Counted from the stretch's first letter, positions 15,827 to 24,831 are shown. The stretch is 35,959 nt of DNA from Gammaproteobacteria bacterium (GCA_030835405.1 JAURPG010000010.1:1-35959); one strand, 5' to 3'. Numbers and translations are program-made. The notes: generated by a model from the sequence alone, not told the origin.

Positions 15827-17412
15827 TGGCTAATTTGATTGAAGTAAAAGTCCCCGATATAGGTGATTTCAACGAGGTTGAAGTCATTGAAGTTCTGGTG
15901 TCCCCTGGTGATGAGATCCAGCTAGAAGACTCCCTGATCAGCCTTGAAAGTGATAAGGCGACCATGGAAATCCCGGCTACTGCCGCTGGAAAGGTAAAAG
16001 AGATCAAAGTTAATGTAGGCGACAAGGTCTCTGAAGGCACCATCATCTTGACTGTTGAGTCTAAACAGGAAAAAGCGGATAAGAAAGCCGACACTAAACC
16101 AGCAAAAACAAAAAAATCACAACCGGTAGCCAGTGAAAAAGAAATCAAGGTACCTGACATTGGCGATTTTGATGAAGTAGAAATTATCGACGTACTGGTT
16201 AGTGAGGGTGATGTTGTTGAGGTTGAAAGCCCGTTAATATCACTGGAAAGTGACAAGGCGACCATGGACATCCCTTCACCTTACGCAGGTAAAATTCAAA
16301 AACTACTTATCAAAAATGGTGACAAGGTCTCAGAAGGAACAACCATCGCTATCATCCAGGCGACAGAGACGGCGGATGAAAATGAGGAAGCAACACAGGA
16401 TACACAACCCTCAGCAGAACCAGCACCACAACCTGCCAAGCAGGCAGCCAAGCCGGCTTCACCACCACCGGTACCAGCATCAGGACCTGTGTTGTCCGGG
16501 GCAGGAGGAATTCCCCATGCCAGCCCGGCAATACGAAAATTTGCCCGTGAGTTAGGTGTTGATTTAAGTCGAGTATCAGGCTCTGGAAGAAAAGGACGGA
16601 TTGTACGAGATGATGTGACGGCATTTACCCGTGCTGTGATGGCAGGTCAAGGAGGCACAGTCAGTCATTGGGCACTGGATTTATTTGAAAGGTCCGATAT
16701 TGACTTCAATCAATTCGGCGGCACAGAAACTGTTCCACTTAGCAGACTGAATAAGTTATCCAGCAAAAATTTACATAAAAGCTGGGTGAATATTCCGCAC
16801 GTTACCAACTTTGATGAGGCGGATATCACAGAACTTGAAAAATACCGGGTGTCTAAGAAGAAAGAAGCGGAAAAACACGGTACCAAACTGACCATCCTGA
16901 GTTTTCTAATCAAGGCCGCAGTCGCCGTGCTGAAAAAATATCCCAGGTTTAATTCATCACTGACGGCAAACGGTGAAGAACTGGTGATGAAAAAATATTA
17001 TAACATTGGTTTTGCCGTCAATACCGATGCGGGACTCATGGTGCCAGTCATCAAGAATGCCGACAGCAAAGGAATATATGACCTGGCGATAGAGCTTGCC
17101 GAACTGGCACAAAAGGCCCGGGACAAAAAATTACCACCCTCTGATATGCAGGGCGCCTGTTTTACCATTTCCAGTCTAGGGCACATAGGCGGTACCGGGT
17201 TTACTCCTATCATCAATCCGCCGGAAGTGGCCATCATGGGTGTATCCAAGGCCAGTTACAAACCGGTCTATATTGATGAGAAATTTGAGCCCCGGCTTAT
17301 CCTGCCCTTTTCACTTTCCTATGATCACCGTGTCATAGATGGTGTTGCAGCGGCTGAATTCACTCGAACTTTTGGCGAAGCCCTCTCCGATATACGAGAA
17401 ATCATTCTGTAA
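15826..17412 (+). CDS. aceF: Dihydrolipoamide acetyltransferase, E2 of pyruvate dehydrogenase
   Basis: The 528-residue E2 core protein accepts acetyl groups on lipoyl lysines and passes them to CoA. There are two lipoyl domains (about 2-78 and 106-178) with lipoylation sites K44 and K144, both in ESDKATM. A Pro/Ala-rich flexible linker (195-225) leads to a peripheral subunit-binding domain (231-267, HASPAIRKFARELGV). The catalytic domain follows from about 305, with H501 and D505 in DHRVIDG. Two lipoyl domains place it between the three of E. coli and the one of many other bacteria. It is followed directly by a Nudix gene with no spacer (TAA-ATG). Confidence 0.97.
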   Translation: MANLIEVKVPDIGDFNEVEVIEVLVSPGDEIQLEDSLISLESDKATMEIPATAAGKVKEIKVNVGDKVSEGTIILTVESKQEKADKKADTKPAKTKKSQPVASEKEIKVPDIGDFDEVEIIDVLVSEGDVVEVESPLISLESDKATMDIPSPYAGKIQKLLIKNGDKVSEGTTIAIIQATETADENEEATQDTQPSAEPAPQPAKQAAKPASPPPVPASGPVLSGAGGIPHASPAIRKFARELGVDLSRVSGSGRKGRIVRDDVTAFTRAVMAGQGGTVSHWALDLFERSDIDFNQFGGTETVPLSRLNKLSSKNLHKSWVNIPHVTNFDEADITELEKYRVSKKKEAEKHGTKLTILSFLIKAAVAVLKKYPRFNSSLTANGEELVMKKYYNIGFAVNTDAGLMVPVIKNADSKGIYDLAIELAELAQKARDKKLPPSDMQGACFTISSLGHIGGTGFTPIINPPEVAIMGVSKASYKPVYIDEKFEPRLILPFSLSYDHRVIDGVAAAEFTRTFGEALSDIREIIL

Positions 17413-17868
17413 ATGGAAGGCAATTCCAGACCGGAGATTGAAGGCCGGTTTGCAATCAATATCATTGAAAACAGTAAAAATGAGTTGCTGTTATTAAAAC
17501 GCCATTTTCAAACCAAGATTGATCCGGGGCTATGGGGTTTTTCTGCCGGTCATGTTGAGGCGGACGAAACACCTGAACAATGCTCTAAGAGAGAACTCGC
17601 TGAAGAACTGGGCACCGATATACAGCTGGAGTTCATAGGGGAATTTGGTCCGGTCACTGACCGTTTCTATGGTGGCAAATCCCAACTCTATCTATATCAT
17701 TATCGCTTCTCCCATGGGAGCATTGCATTAAACCATGAACATACTGAATACAATTGGGTCACCAGGGAGTGTTATAAAGACCTTGAGGTTTTCGACGGGA
17801 TTGATGAAGATATCTATTACCTGCAAATATGGCCATCGGAATTTCTCAACCAGGATAAACTCCCGTAA
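17413..17868 (+). CDS. Nudix hydrolase
   Basis: The 151-residue protein has a perfect Nudix box at 46-68 (G-x5-E-x7-REL-x-EEL-G, here GHVEADE, then RELAEELGT), which binds magnesium and cleaves substrates of the nucleoside diphosphate-X type. The surrounding fold looks like IDI/YfcD-type Nudix proteins (LLLLKRHFQTKIDPGLWGFSAGHV; EYNWVTREC), so a non-nucleotide diphosphate substrate is possible; I cannot name it. Its ATG follows the aceF TAA directly, and its own TAA is followed directly by the next ATG, so it is likely co-translated with the pyruvate dehydrogenase genes. Why a Nudix enzyme is attached here is not clear. Confidence 0.9.
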   Translation: MEGNSRPEIEGRFAINIIENSKNELLLLKRHFQTKIDPGLWGFSAGHVEADETPEQCSKRELAEELGTDIQLEFIGEFGPVTDRFYGGKSQLYLYHYRFSHGSIALNHEHTEYNWVTRECYKDLEVFDGIDEDIYYLQIWPSEFLNQDKLP

Positions 17869-18645
17869 ATGACAGTTGAGTTAAATTATCAAATCCACGG
17901 TGAAGGTGAACCCGTACTGGTGTTGCATGGCCTGTTTGGATCTGGACGTAATTGGTCCAGCATTGCAAAGCAACTATCATCTCATCATCAGGTTATCACC
18001 GTTGACCTTCGCAATCATGGTAACAGTGGGCATGATGTGAACATGGGTTATCCGGAGATGGCGAATGATGTGATAAACCTGACACAACAGTTGGGGCTCA
18101 ATGAATTTTCACTTATTGGTCACAGTATGGGTGGAAAGACTGCCATGGTGGCTTCACTGTTATACCCGGAGGCAATACACAAGCTTGTGATAGTCGATAT
18201 TGCCCCGGTCAGTTATCTAACCAATCATGATGACCTCATCGCTACTATGCTTTCATTACCTGTGCATGAAATACAAAGCCGAAACCATGCAGACGAGTTA
18301 TTAGCTAAACAAATTGCAGAACCGACTCTAAGAAAATTTCTGCTACAGAACCTGGTTAAGGACGGAAACGACTATACCTGGCGAATCAATCTTCAAGCCA
18401 TCCAGGAAAATCATACAAAGCTGAAACAATTCCCGGAGGATGTGAAGACGTTGTCGCACAATATTCCCACCCTGTTTTTATCAGGTTCCTTGTCTGACTA
18501 TGTCAAACCCGAACATGGGGAAACCATTAGTGACTATTTTCCTCAACATGAACATGTAGTCGTGGACAACGCCAATCATTGGGTACATGCAGACAAGCCT
18601 GGCGAAGTCATCGAGATCATCTCGAACTTCATGGGTAATACCTAA
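17869..18645 (+). CDS. Alpha/beta hydrolase similar to YbfF esterase
   Basis: The 258-residue alpha/beta hydrolase resembles E. coli YbfF, an esterase shown to act on acyl-CoA thioesters and short esters in vitro. Visible features: the oxyanion region VLHGLFGSGRNW (18-29), VDLRNHGNSG (45-54), the nucleophile elbow GHSMGGK with S86, VDIAPVSY shortly after, and the likely catalytic H237 in ANHWVHADKP. No signal peptide is present, so it is cytoplasmic. It begins directly after the Nudix stop (TAA-ATG) and is the last gene of the aceE-aceF-Nudix-hydrolase run; an inverted repeat starts 2 bp after its stop. Confidence 0.87.
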   Translation: MTVELNYQIHGEGEPVLVLHGLFGSGRNWSSIAKQLSSHHQVITVDLRNHGNSGHDVNMGYPEMANDVINLTQQLGLNEFSLIGHSMGGKTAMVASLLYPEAIHKLVIVDIAPVSYLTNHDDLIATMLSLPVHEIQSRNHADELLAKQIAEPTLRKFLLQNLVKDGNDYTWRINLQAIQENHTKLKQFPEDVKTLSHNIPTLFLSGSLSDYVKPEHGETISDYFPQHEHVVVDNANHWVHADKPGEVIEIISNFMGNT

Positions 18646-18647
18646 AC

Positions 18648-18707
18648 GTTGAAAGTAAAAAGCAAACAGCATTTTCCAGGTGTTATCTTTTACTTTTTAC
18701 TTTTAAC
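18648..18707. repeat. AT-rich inverted repeat between the hydrolase and argG
   Basis: GTTGAAAGTAAAAAG at 18648-18662 pairs with CTTTTTACTTTTAAC at 18693-18707 (14 of 15 positions, one G-T-type mismatch), leaving a 30-base loop. It begins 2 bp after the hydrolase stop and ends 38 bp before argG. It may end transcription of the aceE operon, although the stem is AT-rich and weak. GTAAAAAG also occurs at the end of the cupin gene near 21934. Confidence 0.55.
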
Positions 18708-18745
18708 TGATTACAATTGCCCCCTTTTCACCCCTGGGAAACACA

Positions 18746-19963
18746 ATGAGTACAAACACATTTAAAAAAATCGTTCTGGCCTATTCTGGTGGACTGGATA
18801 CATCCGTCATTCTGAAATGGCTTGAGGAACAATACCAGTGTGAAGTGGTGACCTTTACTGCTGACATTGGGCAGGGTGAAGAGCTGGAACCGGCAAGGAC
18901 CAAGGCCCAGGCCATGGGGGTCAAGGAAATCTATATTGAAGATTTACGTGAAGAGTTTGTTAGAGACTATGTCTTTCCCATGTTCAGGAGTAATGCCATC
19001 TATGAAGGTGAATACCTGCTGGGCACATCCATTGCGAGGCCTTTAATTGCAAAACGTCTGGTTGAGATCGCTAATGAAACTGGTGCAGATGCCATATCAC
19101 ACGGCGCCACCGGCAAGGGAAATGACCAGGTCAGGTTTGAACTGGGTGCCTATGCCCTCAATCCTGACATAAAAATAGTTGCCCCCTGGCGGGAATGGGA
19201 CCTGAACTCCAGGGAGAAATTGCTGGATTATGCCGAGGCAAACGGTATCTCTGTGGAAGGTAAACGCAAGGGTGGATCACCTTATTCCATGGATGCGAAC
19301 CTGCTACACATCTCCTACGAAGGTGGCGAACTGGAAGATCCATGGTGTGGGCCGGATGATGCCATGTGGCGATGGACGGTCTCTCCTCAAGCAGCTCCGG
19401 ATGATCCTGAAACCATTGAGATTGAATTTAAAAATGGCGACCCCGTTGCCGTCAACGGTGAACGCCTGACACCTGCCGCGCTACTGCTCAAACTGAATGA
19501 ATTGGGTGGCAGGCATGGAATCGGTCGTGCCGACATCGTGGAGAACCGGTATGTGGGAATGAAATCCAGGGGGTGTTATGAGACACCTGGCGGCACCATC
19601 CTGTTAAAGGCCCATCGGGCCATAGAGTCAATCACCCTGGATCGCGAATCTGCCCATCTGAAAGATGAACTTATGCCCAAGTATGCCAGCCAGATATATA
19701 ACGGCTATTGGTGGAGCCCGGAAAGACTGGCGCTTCAGACCTTGATTGATCAGACCCAGGCACCCGTGAATGGCAGTATCAGATTAAATCTGTATAAAGG
19801 TAATGTTATTGTCTCCGGCAGAAAATCTGAATCCAACAGCTTGTTCGATGCCTCTATTGCCACTTTTGAAGATGATGCCGGTGCGTATGATCAGAAAGAT
19901 GCAGAGGGATTTATCAAGTTGAATGCATTACGTTTGAGAATTTTAAAAAAACGTGAGGGGTGA
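18746..19963 (+). CDS. argG: Argininosuccinate synthase
   Basis: ArgG joins citrulline and aspartate using ATP to form argininosuccinate, the penultimate step of arginine synthesis. At 405 residues it is the short bacterial type, not the 447-residue E. coli type. The ATP-binding P-loop is AYSGGLDTS at residues 12-20. Further conserved blocks are [16 protein letters not shown] (about 113-128), APWREWDL, and [27 protein letters not shown] precedes the ATG, a modest ribosome binding site. The final codons (R-E-G-stop, CGTGAGGGGTGA) are part of the inverted repeat at 19953-20019. Confidence 0.97.
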   Translation: MSTNTFKKIVLAYSGGLDTSVILKWLEEQYQCEVVTFTADIGQGEELEPARTKAQAMGVKEIYIEDLREEFVRDYVFPMFRSNAIYEGEYLLGTSIARPLIAKRLVEIANETGADAISHGATGKGNDQVRFELGAYALNPDIKIVAPWREWDLNSREKLLDYAEANGISVEGKRKGGSPYSMDANLLHISYEGGELEDPWCGPDDAMWRWTVSPQAAPDDPETIEIEFKNGDPVAVNGERLTPAALLLKLNELGGRHGIGRADIVENRYVGMKSRGCYETPGGTILLKAHRAIESITLDRESAHLKDELMPKYASQIYNGYWWSPERLALQTLIDQTQAPVNGSIRLNLYKGNVIVSGRKSESNSLFDASIATFEDDAGAYDQKDAEGFIKLNALRLRILKKREG

Positions 19964-20019
19964 GGAGTTACGTGTTAAGGAATTGATTATAAAATGACGC
20001 CTCACTCCTCACCGCTCAC
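19953..20019. terminator. Candidate two-way terminator hairpin overlapping the end of argG
   Basis: GTGAGGGGTGAGGAGT at 19953-19968 pairs with ACTCCTCACCGCTCAC at 20004-20019 (15 of 16 bases), with a 35-base loop. It lies between convergent argG and the glutamate-synthase-domain gene. The left arm includes the argG stop codon and the right arm ends 2 bp before the other gene's stop. A short T-rich run follows on the plus strand. The position favours transcription termination in both directions; this was not modelled for stability. Confidence 0.6.
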
Positions 20020-20021
20020 CT

Positions 20022-21524
20022 TTAATTCTTTACCACTTCCGGAAACAACTCATCCAATGGAATTGAGTTACCTTTATCCGTAACAATCCGGGCATGTGAC
20101 CTCCGTAACTGTCTCGGTTCCAGCATCCCACAGGAATGGGAAATGATGCCCACTTCCTTTTCCAGGTTTCTTGCATAATGCATTACCCGGACAGACTTGC
20201 TCTCGATATCCAGACCACGTTGCAGGTCCGGGTCATGAGTGGTAATGCCCGTTGGACAGGTGTTCTTGTTACATTGCAATGCTTGGATACAGCCCAGGGA
20301 AAACATGAATCCCCTGGCTGAGGTGACAAAATCTGCACCAATACACAACGCCCAGGCAACGTTAGTGGGTGTAATAAGCTTACCTGAGGCAATCACTTTA
20401 ATTCTTTCCCGAAGTCCATATTCAACAAGTTTATCTACAATTAACGGTAGACTCTCCTGTATGGGCAAACCGACATCGTCCATCAATGGCATAGGGGCTG
20501 CACCGGTACCACCATCAGCACTATCCACGGTAATAAAATCAGGAGCCGATTCCACGCCTCTTTCAAGAATCTCTTTGAATAGTTCATCGATCCAGTTATG
20601 TGATCCAATTACCGATTTAAATCCTACCGGCTTACCTGTCAGATCCCTTATCCGATTTATCATATCCAGCAAGTCAGCATTTGAATCTATGTCCCGATGG
20701 CGATTCGGACTAATGGAATCCTGGCCCACAGGTATGCCTCGTATCGCGGCAATTTCTTCTGTGACCTTGGCACCGGGAAGGATCCCACCCTTACCTGGTT
20801 TTGCCCCCTGGCTTAATTTAATTTCAAACATTTTAACTTCTGGATGTGTTGAAACCTGCTGTAATTTTTCATCACTAAGTTCACCCTTCTCATCCCTCAC
20901 CCCGTATTTGGCGGTACCTATCTGAAATACCAGGTCCGCGCCACCTTCCAGGTGATATGGGGACAAGCCGCCTTCTCCAGTGTTCAACCAACATCCAACC
21001 ATTCGAGCACCTTTGGATAAGGCTATGACAGCAGGTTTGGAGATAGCACCGAAACTCATACCGGAAATATTTATAATGGCATCCGTCTCATAGGGATGTT
21101 CGCAATGGGGACCCACGATAACGGGCACCGGTTCAACGACATCTTCATCCAGGGTAGGATAAGGTGTATTAACAAATAGTATGGTCCCCCTGGGCCTTAA
21201 ATCCCGGGTGGAACCAAAGGCCACGGTATTGTCCAGGTTCTTGGCAGCACGATAACACCATGCCCGTTGAGAACGATTAAATGGAAGTTCCTCCCTATCC
21301 ATGGCAAAAAAATACTGACGAAAAAATTCACCCAGGCGCTCAAACAGGTATCTAAATCTGCCAATGACCGGATAATTTCGCCGAATAGCGTGAGTTTTCT
21401 GTGAGATATCAAGAAAGAACATCACCGCGACGGTAACGGCAATAATTCCAAGGGTAGCAATAAATATCACCGCCATCCATTCAAGTGCATAAAATAAAAA
21501 ATTTTGTAAACGGTCAGTATCCAC
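20022..21524 (-). CDS. Membrane-anchored FMN-binding glutamate synthase domain protein
   Basis: The 500-residue protein contains the FMN/iron-sulfur synthase domain of glutamate synthase large subunit, without the N-terminal glutaminase and C-terminal beta-helix domains. Landmarks are INISGMSFGAISKPAV (151-166), NTGEGGLSPYH (181-191), KPGKGGILPG (242-251), DSADGGTGAAP (334-344), and the [3Fe-4S] cysteines C412, C418 and C423 in the C-x5-C-x4-C pattern. Residues 13-38 are a transmembrane helix, so the enzyme is membrane-tethered. Relatives are annotated only as FMN-binding glutamate synthase family proteins; the real substrate is not known. A second protein with this domain begins at 35214. 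Confidence 0.92.
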   Translation of the reverse strand: MDTDRLQNFLFYALEWMAVIFIATLGIIAVTVAVMFFLDISQKTHAIRRNYPVIGRFRYLFERLGEFFRQYFFAMDREELPFNRSQRAWCYRAAKNLDNTVAFGSTRDLRPRGTILFVNTPYPTLDEDVVEPVPVIVGPHCEHPYETDAIINISGMSFGAISKPAVIALSKGARMVGCWLNTGEGGLSPYHLEGGADLVFQIGTAKYGVRDEKGELSDEKLQQVSTHPEVKMFEIKLSQGAKPGKGGILPGAKVTEEIAAIRGIPVGQDSISPNRHRDIDSNADLLDMINRIRDLTGKPVGFKSVIGSHNWIDELFKEILERGVESAPDFITVDSADGGTGAAPMPLMDDVGLPIQESLPLIVDKLVEYGLRERIKVIASGKLITPTNVAWALCIGADFVTSARGFMFSLGCIQALQCNKNTCPTGITTHDPDLQRGLDIESKSVRVMHYARNLEKEVGIISHSCGMLEPRQLRRSHARIVTDKGNSIPLDELFPEVVKN

Positions 21525-21636
21525 CAGTTTATCCCGGTAAATTTTTTCTTACTGTGTAGGATAAAACATGTATTTGAATTAAGATAGTTCGATTAAATAA
21601 GTATTGTCATAAATTGAATTCTGAGAAAATACCATT

Positions 21637-21945
21637 ATGAATAAATCTACCTTAATAAAAGAATGTATTTCTACGGACAATGCCAGGGTTGCAGAATACC
21701 TGATTCATTCAAACAGCCGGGGTCGCGAACATATACATAATGATGTCTTTGAAGAATTATACTGCCTGTCCGGTTCTATTACTGTGAAGCTGGATGGCCA
21801 GGAGGATGTCGTACTGCAAGGTGGAGATAAGATATTTATTCCTAAAGGTACAAAACATTGTACGAGAAATGATACAGATGAAGATGCCCGGTTCCTGGTG
21901 ATACAGGGTGGCGGGAAGTTTGATCTAGTTACTAGTAAAAAGTAA
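21637..21945 (+). CDS. Small cupin domain protein
   Basis: The 102-residue protein is a single cupin barrel. Motif 1 is HIHNDVFEELYCLSG, which fits HxHx4Ex6G. Motif 2 is GDKIFIPKGTKHCTRN, which fits Gx5PxGx2Hx3N. The three histidines and the glutamate probably bind one metal ion. No further domain is present, so the reaction, if any, is unknown. It is divergent from the glutamate-synthase-domain gene, with 112 bp between starts. The last codons (TSKK-stop, ACTAGTAAAAAGTAA) resemble the GTAAAAAG repeat seen before argG. Confidence 0.85.
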   Translation: MNKSTLIKECISTDNARVAEYLIHSNSRGREHIHNDVFEELYCLSGSITVKLDGQEDVVLQGGDKIFIPKGTKHCTRNDTDEDARFLVIQGGGKFDLVTSKK

Positions 21946-21978
21946 ATATCGTCGCGGCTAAGGCGCATATTATTTTTA

Positions 21979-22006
21979 CTGGATACTGGCTTTCGCCAGT
22001 ATGACG
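21979..22006 (-). repeat. REP-like hairpin, copy 1 (minus orientation)
   Basis: Read on the minus strand: GTC, an 8-base stem ATACTGGC, loop GAAA, stem complement GCCAGTAT, then CCAG. It lies 33 bp after the cupin stop. The same flanks and loop with a different but still paired stem occur at 34547. The rest of the spacer to 22107 is rich in TTAC-containing words (for example ACTTGTTACTTGTAG), of unknown meaning. Confidence 0.8.
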
Positions 22007-22107
22007 AATGGGCTGGTTTTGACTTCTAACTTCTTACATTTTACGTCTTACATCCTTTTTATTTTTTACATATTACTTGAGACTTGTTACTTGTAGCCTG
22101 TAACTAA

Positions 22108-23604
22108 TCATTCCTTTGCCCTCATATGCGGAAACAAGATTACGTCCCGTATGGAAGGTGAATCGGTTAAAAGCATCACCAGGCGATCGATACCTATACC
22201 CTCCCCCGCAGTGGGTGGTAAACCGTATTCCAGAGCGGTAATGTAATCCGCGTCATAATGCATGGCCTCGTTATCTCCGGCCTCCTTGCTTTCTACCTGT
22301 TTTCGGAAACGTTCAGCCTGGTCATCAGGGTCATTAAGTTCAGAAAATCCGTTGGCAATTTCCCTGCCGCCGATAAACAACTCGAAACGATCTGTGAGAA
22401 ATGGGTCATTATCACTACTTCGGGCAAGCGGTGAGACTTCTTTTGGAAAAGCAGTGATAAATGCAGGGCCCTGCAACTTACTCTCAACGATCTTTTCAAA
22501 GATTTCAATCTGGACCTTGCCCAGACCAAAATTATCTTCATATGGCACACCCAGCTTATCAGATGTTTTTCGAATACTGTCAAGGTTGTTGATGTCATCC
22601 GGCGTCAAGTCTGGATTATATTCCAGGATGGAATCAAATACCGTCAGTCTCACAAACGGTTTACTCAGATCATAGTCCTGCTCCTGGTAGGTAAGCTTTG
22701 AATCGCCAAAAAGATGGTTAACCAGTTTCCTCAACAGGTCTTCCGTGAGATCCATGAGGTCATGGTAATCCGCGTAGGCCTGGTAGAACTCCAGCATACT
22801 GAATTCCGGGTTATGCCTTGGAGACAAACCTTCGTTACGAAAACTACGGTTAATCTCATATACTTTCTCAACCCCCCCTACTACCAGGCGTTTTAAATAC
22901 AGCTCCGGGGCAATTCTAAGGTAAAGCTCCATATCCAATGCATTATGGTGGGTCTTGAATGGCCTGGCTGTTGCCCCACCTGGCACAGGATGCATCATGG
23001 GTGTCTCCACTTCCACGAAACCACATCCATCCAGGTAACTACGTATATAGTTAATGGTTTTAGAACGAATGGAAAATACATGACGGGTATCATCATTGGT
23101 CATGAGGTCAAGGTAACGCTGCCGGTACCGTGTCTCCAGGTCAGTTAAACCATGAAATTTCTCTGGCAATGGTCGTAACGATTTTACCAGTATGGTCAAT
23201 TCTTCAACATGAATGGACAGTTCACCCGTCTTGGTGATAAACACCCAGCCTTTGATAGCGATAATGTCGCCAAGGTCAAACTGCTTGAAATCATTGTAGG
23301 TATCCTCACCCACATCGTCCTTTCGCACGAATATCTGAATCTGCCCAGACATGTCCTTAACATGTGCAAATGAGGCCTTGCCCATAATGCGCCGTGACAT
23401 CATTCGACCGGCCACAGCCACCCTTACCTTCTGTTCTTCTAATTCCTCTTTGCTGCTATTACCATGGTTTTCGTGGATATCGGCCGCAAGTGTGTCGCGT
23501 TTGAAGTCATTTCGATACGCCACACCGGCTTCACGTAATTTCTCCAGGTGTTCCCTGCGCTGGGCAATGAGTTCTTCTTCCGTACTGTGATTTTCGTCAG
23601 TCAT
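22108..23604 (-). CDS. lysS: Lysyl-tRNA synthetase, class II
   Basis: LysS charges tRNA-Lys with lysine using ATP. The 498-residue length fits the class II enzyme. The N-terminal anticodon-binding OB fold is visible around 60-145 ([31 protein letters not shown]). The catalytic domain carries motif 2 ([24 protein letters not shown]) and motif 3 near the end ([26 protein letters not shown]). It lies downstream of prfB, as in E. coli, but with a 128-bp spacer that contains an ACAGGAT-family repeat. The upstream sequence has only a weak ribosome binding site. Confidence 0.97.
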   Translation of the reverse strand: MTDENHSTEEELIAQRREHLEKLREAGVAYRNDFKRDTLAADIHENHGNSSKEELEEQKVRVAVAGRMMSRRIMGKASFAHVKDMSGQIQIFVRKDDVGEDTYNDFKQFDLGDIIAIKGWVFITKTGELSIHVEELTILVKSLRPLPEKFHGLTDLETRYRQRYLDLMTNDDTRHVFSIRSKTINYIRSYLDGCGFVEVETPMMHPVPGGATARPFKTHHNALDMELYLRIAPELYLKRLVVGGVEKVYEINRSFRNEGLSPRHNPEFSMLEFYQAYADYHDLMDLTEDLLRKLVNHLFGDSKLTYQEQDYDLSKPFVRLTVFDSILEYNPDLTPDDINNLDSIRKTSDKLGVPYEDNFGLGKVQIEIFEKIVESKLQGPAFITAFPKEVSPLARSSDNDPFLTDRFELFIGGREIANGFSELNDPDDQAERFRKQVESKEAGDNEAMHYDADYITALEYGLPPTAGEGIGIDRLVMLLTDSPSIRDVILFPHMRAKE

Positions 23605-23650
23605 TTTTATTATTAATTTTTTAGCTTCTTTAGATTTTTGATAAATTTTT

Positions 23651-23717
23651 ATTTGACAGGATTTACAAGATTAACAAGATTTGTTTTTTGCGTTTTGATG
23701 GTCATGAAAATCCTGTC
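23651..23717. repeat. ACAGGAT-family repeat between prfB and lysS, copy 2
   Basis: The block at 23651-23682 (starting ATTTGACAGGATTTACAAG) is identical to 10811-10842 at 31 of 32 positions. An inverted AAAATCCTGTC follows at 23707-23717, pairing with GACAGGAT at 23655-23662, so this is a short version of the element. It lies inside the prfB-lysS spacer. Confidence 0.75.
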
Positions 23718-23732
23718 CCCTCACCTACTTTT

Positions 23733-24831
23733 CTATATCCCCGCCTTCAAGCTGGCCTCCAGGAACTTGTCCAGGTTGCCATCCAGTACTGACTGGGTAT
23801 TAGTCATTTCCACACCAGTCCTAAGGTCCTTGATACGGGACTGATCCAAGACATAAGATCGGATCTGACTACCCCAGCCTATATCCGCCTTACTGTCTTC
23901 TAATTTTTGTTGTTCTGTCATACGTTCCTGTATTTCCATCTCGTATAACTTCGCTCTAAGCTGCTTCATGGCATTGTCCCGGTTTTTATGCTGTGACCTG
24001 TCATTTTGACATTGTACGACAATACCAGAAGGCATATGAGTAATTCTCACGGCAGAATCGGTTTTATTCACATGCTGACCACCAGCGCCGCTGGCCCGAT
24101 AAGTATCAACACGCAAGTCTGCCGGGTTGATATCGATAGAAATGTCATCATCGATTTCGGGTGAGACAAAGACCGAAGCAAACGAGGTATGCCGACGGTT
24201 ACCTGAATCAAATGGTGATTTTCTTACCAGTCTATGGACACCCGTCTCGGTACGTAACCATCCATATGCATATTCACCTGATAATTTCAGTGTCGCACTT
24301 TTGATCCCGGCCACTTCACCCGGTGAGACTTCGATTAATTCCAATTCGAAGTCATGATCTTCACCCCACCTCAGATACATTCTCAAGAGCATTTCCGACC
24401 AGTCCTGGGCCTCGGTCCCACCGGATCCGGACTGGATGTCCAGGAAGGCATTGTTCTCATCCATTTCACCAGAAAACATCCGACGAAATTCAAGTTCTTC
24501 CAGTAATTTTTCCAGGGAATCCAGATCAGTATTAACAGCAGCAACGGTATCAGCATCATTGTCTTCCTTGGCCATGGACAGCAGTTCCCCGGCATCCTCT
24601 ATCCCGGATGACAAATCTTTAATGGTAGTAACGATCTTTTCTAAGCTGGAACGTTCCTTTCCAAGTGCCTGGGCACGGTCGGGTTCGTCCCATATTGAAG
24701 GTTGTTCCAGCTCGCGGGTGACCTCGACCAGGCGCTCGGCCTTTACATCAAAGTCAAAGATACCTCCTGAGGGAGTCGATCCTGTCTTTAATGTCCCGGG
24801 TTCTTGAAATGACAGAGGTTATTTCCAACAT
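23733..24831 (-). CDS. prfB: Peptide chain release factor 2, with programmed +1 frameshift
   Basis: RF2 ends translation at UGA and UAA. The gene is read in two frames: codons 1-25 from the ATG at 24831, then a +1 shift at CTT-TGA (24759-24754), then 340 codons to 23733. The total of 365 residues equals E. coli RF2. The tripeptide anticodon SPF falls at 205-207 and the catalytic GGQ at 250-252, the same numbers as in E. coli. The ATG at 24836 is directly followed by TAA and cannot be used. The frameshift gives autoregulation: when RF2 is scarce, ribosomes pause at UGA and shift, making more RF2. A plain gene caller would start at the internal ATG at 24614 and lose 72 residues. Confidence 0.97.
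24753..24768 (-). promoter_or_regulatory. prfB: prfB programmed frameshift site
   Basis: The minus strand reads AGG-AGG-TAT-CTT-TGA-C. The AGGAGG at 24768-24763 is a Shine-Dalgarno-like element 3 bases before the CTT slip codon, followed by the in-frame UGA (24756-24754) in its poor UGA-C context. This matches the known bacterial prfB recoding signal, with AGGAGG in place of the E. coli AGGGGG. After the slip the next codon is GAC at 24755-24753. Confidence 0.97.

Noticed and set aside
20239-20925. Plus-strand open frame of 228 codons within the glutamate-synthase-domain gene
   Set aside because: Antisense shadow; the opposite strand encodes the conserved FMN and iron-sulfur motifs.
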